Shown here: positions 33,681 to 35,941 of the stretch, piece by piece
Layout of the letters: each line of letters starts with the position of its first letter
Numbering within the stretch: the first letter of the stretch is position 1
NCBI GenBank assembly: GCA_910585485.1
Contig: CAJUEZ010000018.1
Coordinates: 1-35,941 of the forward strand
DNA: 35,941 nucleotides
Origin: an uncultured Clostridia bacterium
Lineage (GTDB): Bacteria > Bacillota > Clostridia > UBA1381
Reading direction: 5' to 3'
The notes under the pieces: model-generated
The model's database searches: none
What the model saw: the letters and a program-made list of their open reading frames with translations, nothing else
Told to the model about the DNA's origin: nothing
Translations under genes and position numbers: made by a program

Positions 33681-34022
33681 ATGACAGAAAATAAACATAT
33701 AAATTCTAATCAATACGCAAAATGCGAGTCAATGTGCCGATTGCAATCAATTATAAGCGGAAAATGGAAAGTGCTTATAATTTGGTATATTTCATATTAC
33801 GAAATTCAAAGATTTAACGAATTACAGCGTCGTCTGGGCAACATTACGCAGGCGACGCTGACAAAACAGCTTCGTGAGCTTGAAGCTGACGGATTTATAA
33901 AGCGTAAGATTTACGCGGAAGTCCCGCCGAGAGTTGAATATTCCCTGACGGAGCTTGGGAAAAAATTTGTTCCTGTTTTGCAGTCAATGAGAAAATGGAG
34001 TGAGGATAATTTATTTAATTAA
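33681..34022 (+). CDS. HxlR-family winged-helix regulator
   Basis: This 113-residue DNA-binding protein has the family marks SIISGKWKVLIIWYI, RFNELQRRLGNITQATLTKQLRELEADGFIKR (recognition helix region, here given by blocks ITQATLTKQLRELE and DGFIKRK), and PPRVEYSLTELGK. Two cysteines (Cys14 and Cys18, in KCESMC) lie just before the fold. In this family such cysteines often sense electrophiles or oxidants, so redox control is a fair inference. AAAGGAG precedes the ATG. Its 3' end overlaps the convergent P-loop gene by eight bases. Confidence 0.9.
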   Translation: MTENKHINSNQYAKCESMCRLQSIISGKWKVLIIWYISYYEIQRFNELQRRLGNITQATLTKQLRELEADGFIKRKIYAEVPPRVEYSLTELGKKFVPVLQSMRKWSEDNLFN

Positions 34023-34551
34023 AACCAATATTGCGTATTAAGTTTATTATACTTTTAACATTTTCGGCAATATCCATTGTTCCGTCAATATAAATAACAG
34101 GACAGGAGAGCGTTTTCAGCCACTCTTTTACTCTTTCTGTTTTTTCCTCATAAGCGTTTGCTACAGCATTAAAAAACCGCTGCTCCTGTTCATACATATC
34201 CCCGCCCTCAAGCACACGGCTTCCAAATTTATTGTATGCGCGCTGTTTTACGCGTTTTAACCGTATATCAAGCGGAACATCAAGAAAAACTGCAAGGTCA
34301 TATTTTGAATTGATTTCCTCACTCATATCCCCATTTACCGCCGAGATAATAAAATTCTTATACTTTTTAATGTCTTTTAGCATTAATTCACACACTTCTT
34401 CACGCGTACGTGATTTTGAATACGGTATCGGCGCGTCAGGAAAATAATAATCCTCAATGTCCATGTGCTTGTAATTAAGCACTCCTGACAATTCCCGTCC
34501 AAGCGTTGTTTTTCCGCTCCCGTTTCCTCCGCAAATTACAATCCCTGACAT
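34015..34551 (-). CDS. P-loop nucleotide kinase-like protein
   Basis: This is a small cytoplasmic ATP-binding protein of 178 residues, similar in plan to adenylate/shikimate kinase-like AAA proteins. The Walker A motif is GGNGSGKTTLG (residues 8-18). An acidic segment, MDIEDYYFPD, follows at about 30-39. FLDVPLDIRLKRVKQR gives the lid/arginine region. The substrate is unknown. GGGAG lies seven bases before the ATG. It is the last gene of the HIT-alkyltransferase-GNAT-kinase unit. No terminator is visible before it runs into the convergent HxlR gene. Confidence 0.82.
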   Translation of the reverse strand: MSGIVICGGNGSGKTTLGRELSGVLNYKHMDIEDYYFPDAPIPYSKSRTREEVCELMLKDIKKYKNFIISAVNGDMSEEINSKYDLAVFLDVPLDIRLKRVKQRAYNKFGSRVLEGGDMYEQEQRFFNAVANAYEEKTERVKEWLKTLSCPVIYIDGTMDIAENVKSIINLIRNIGFN

Positions 34552-34563
34552 AAATATCTCCCG

Positions 34564-34968
34564 TTAAGTCCACAATGAAGTTATAAACATAGGACTTGCG
34601 TTGTCCGACTTCTTAAACCCGCAGTTTTCGTAAAAATGCGCTTCATCGTCGTATGCGATAACTGCAATTCTAAGATAATCTCTGTATTTTTGCTTTACCA
34701 TATCAACAAGCGCCCGTCCGATTTTCATTCCGTGATAGTTGGGATTGACAAGCAGATAATGGACATACGCGTTCATAACACCGTCGTCCATTACACAAAT
34801 CAGACCAACAAGCTTTTCTCCGTCCCACGCAGAATAAACTGTTTTAAAATTTTTCATTGCGATAACCAGCTTTTCAGGATAATGTCCGGATGACCATTCA
34901 ACTGATAAGAATAAATTCTGTAAAGCTTCTTCGCTGAAATCATGTGTTTCATTATATACAATTTGCAT
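34564..34968 (-). CDS. GNAT-family N-acetyltransferase
   Basis: This single GNAT domain of about 135 residues has strand beta4 and the acetyl-CoA loop in LLVNPNYHGMKIGRALVDMV and the C-terminal HFYENCGFKKS motif typical of the family. The substrate is unknown. The start is taken as the ATG at 34968, eight bases after AGGGG. In-frame GTG (34977) and ATG (34974) codons lie too close to that site. It is translationally coupled to the preceding alkyltransferase gene. Confidence 0.85.
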   Translation of the reverse strand: MQIVYNETHDFSEEALQNLFLSVEWSSGHYPEKLVIAMKNFKTVYSAWDGEKLVGLICVMDDGVMNAYVHYLLVNPNYHGMKIGRALVDMVKQKYRDYLRIAVIAYDDEAHFYENCGFKKSDNASPMFITSLWT

Positions 34969-34973
34969 TTCCA

Positions 34974-35291
34974 TCACCCCTGTTCAAACACATACCCGTG
35001 TTTTTTCATATCAACCCTGCCGTCTTGTGTAAAGGTAACGCCCTCTTTTTCAAGCAGTTCACGCTGAACTCTTTCACCGCCGAAAGCAAAAGGCGCAGCA
35101 AGAGCGCCGTCTGCATGCACAACTCTGTGACACGGCACAACGCCAAAAAACGGATTTTTATGTAGAATGTTCCCAACTGCGCGCGAGGCTCTGACATTGC
35201 CTGCCATACGCGCAACTTCGCCATAGGTCACAACTGTACCCTGCGGAATTTGTTCCACCGCCTTGTAAACACGCTTTTGAAATTCCGTCAT
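34974..35291 (-). CDS. Methylated-DNA-cysteine S-methyltransferase-like protein (C-terminal domain only)
   Basis: This is a DNA-repair alkyltransferase-type protein of 105 residues. It contains only the DNA-binding/active-site domain: IPQGTVVTYGEVARMAG, SRAVGNILHKNP, and the active-site PCHRVVHADG with the reactive cysteine present. It therefore differs from the inactive ATL (Atl1) proteins that carry tryptophan there. It lacks the N-terminal domain of full Ogt/MGT. I chose the ATG at 35291, five bases after AAAGGTGG. An upstream ATG at 35315 overlaps the HIT stop and lacks a site. Confidence 0.85.
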   Translation of the reverse strand: MTEFQKRVYKAVEQIPQGTVVTYGEVARMAGNVRASRAVGNILHKNPFFGVVPCHRVVHADGALAAPFAFGGERVQRELLEKEGVTFTQDGRVDMKKHGYVFEQG

Positions 35292-35307
35292 AATACCACC
35301 TTTTATA

Positions 35308-35769
35308 CTACTCATTTAGATTTCTTTTTAATATGTTATATAGCGTATTTCGTTCATCTGTATCAATGATATTTTCTTTACGCAGATTGTAATGATGACC
35401 AAATTCTTCATCGACATATTGAATTCCATTCAATAAAAAAGGAACTTTATATCGTGGACGAACGTGTAAGTGTAAATGTGGATTGGGATTATTTCTTTTA
35501 TAAAAGTCATTCAATAAACAACTCCAGTTACATAATTTTGCGCCTAAAACAGTCTTAAAACAAGTTTCAAGCCTTTTAATTATATGTTTTAAATTAATCC
35601 ATTCGTTATCCGTCAACTCAGATAAACATCCACAATGTCTATTTAAAATTAAAATGCAACGTCCAATATAATCTTGTTTATCGGCTAAGTATACTGACCA
35701 ATTTTCATTTTGTATAAGCAGCCACTTTTTCTCATCATCAGAAAGAGTACACCAATTACATGTATCCAC
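35308..35769 (-). CDS. HIT-family hydrolase
   Basis: This histidine-triad nucleotide hydrolase/transferase-type protein of 153 residues is probably cytoplasmic. The triad is clear in PHLHLHVRPRY. The N-terminal CNWC pair and the late HHYN could hold a metal. The usual GCCI-like HIT start is altered to CNWCTLSD, and the N-terminal fold reads GRCILILNRHCG. Substrates in the family are dinucleotides such as Ap4A or aminoacyl-nucleotides. The start is a GTG, nine bases after GGAGG. It is first in an operon with the alkyltransferase, GNAT and P-loop genes. Confidence 0.87.
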   Translation of the reverse strand: MDTCNWCTLSDDEKKWLLIQNENWSVYLADKQDYIGRCILILNRHCGCLSELTDNEWINLKHIIKRLETCFKTVLGAKLCNWSCLLNDFYKRNNPNPHLHLHVRPRYKVPFLLNGIQYVDEEFGHHYNLRKENIIDTDERNTLYNILKRNLNE

Positions 35770-35820
35770 TATTTATATCCTCCAACTCCATCTTATCTAG
35801 TAAGATAGTGCTTTAAACTT

Positions 35821-35849
35821 ATTATACCACAAAAACTAAACGGAAGCAA
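35821..35849 (-). promoter_or_regulatory. Promoter of the HIT operon
   Basis: On the minus strand TTGCTT (35844-35849) and TATAAT (35821-35826) are 17 bases apart. A small dyad, ATCTTA / TAAGAT (35790-35806), lies in the leader. Confidence 0.55.
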
Positions 35850-35853
35850 TCAC

Positions 35854-35884
35854 AAAAAAGACTACAACTTTTGTTGTAGTCTTT
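35854..35884 (-). terminator. Terminator of the tRNA transcript
   Basis: A perfect 12-bp stem (AAAGACTACAAC with its complement) with a 4-base loop and a T-run on the minus strand starts six bases past the tRNA 3' end. It lies just upstream of the HIT promoter. Confidence 0.9.
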
Positions 35885-35889
35885 ACTAA

Positions 35890-35941
35890 TGGCTCCTCCA
35901 GCTGGGCTCGAACCAGCGACATCATGATTAACAGTCATGCG
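35890..35941 (-). tRNA. tRNA-Asn (GTT), 3' part; gene runs off the right edge
   Basis: On the minus strand the anticodon stem CATGA/TCATG encloses the loop CTGTTAA, giving anticodon GTT. The T-arm GCTGG-TTCGAGC-CCAGC follows, then the acceptor strand with an encoded CCA end. The D-arm and 5' acceptor strand are outside the window. Confidence 0.95.

Overview
The window looks like a chromosomal segment of a low-to-moderate GC Gram-positive anaerobe of the class Clostridia. The reasons are an SLH-anchored S-layer protein, pyruvate phosphate dikinase, a tRNA-dependent (C5) tetrapyrrole route with a CobA-HemD fusion, a Dlt-type cell-envelope acylation operon, strong AGGAGG-type ribosome sites, and TTG/GTG starts. 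The species cannot be fixed from the sequence. No phage, insertion sequence, integrase or CRISPR array is visible.

Layout, left to right. 1-2.7 kb: the 5' part of ilvE (leftward) and, divergent from it, a glucose-type PTS IICBA permease. 2.7-5.8 kb: a large S-layer protein with its own promoter, long leader and upstream dyad. 5.8-6.2 kb: the only long gene-free stretch. 6.2-6.8 kb: RNase H1 with a viroplasmin domain. 6.8-12.7 kb: a leftward block holding a secreted M3-like metallopeptidase, hemL, a PflA-like radical SAM protein, a HIRAN protein and a membrane-anchored Ig-like protein. 12.8-16.2 kb: ppdK and a LOG-family nucleotide hydrolase. 16.3-17.0 kb: a PHP-domain phosphoesterase.

17.1-25.6 kb is the most unusual part. 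It is one rightward operon behind a perfect consensus sigma-A promoter: two full-length DltA-like adenylation enzymes, a DltC-like carrier, a DltB-like MBOAT acyltransferase, a short SGNH (DltD-like) protein, a 35-residue DltX-like microprotein ending in FIYEAF, and a 964-residue lipoprotein in which an FG-GAP propeller seems to be inserted into a polysaccharide-deacetylase-like fold. The inferred job is to load one or two small amino acids onto a carrier and move them across the membrane to a surface polymer. The second ligase lacks the cysteine linked to D-alanine selection, so it may load a different residue.

25.6-30.7 kb: a tightly overlapping leftward operon hemA-hemC-cobA/hemD-hemB-sirC. 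With the distant hemL it would make uroporphyrinogen III and precorrin-2/sirohydrochlorin, feeding siroheme or B12. Its coding sequences carry 13 copies of a 12-base word, TTTWSTGTCCCY, in both orientations and more than one reading frame. I found no full match elsewhere in the window.

30.8-35.9 kb: small accessory operons (tandem GNAT, ACT protein, EamA half-transporter; a radical SAM protein divergent from an HxlR regulator; a HIT / alkyltransferase / GNAT / P-loop kinase operon), ending in a truncated tRNA-Asn. Several promoters carry perfect dyads placed like operators.
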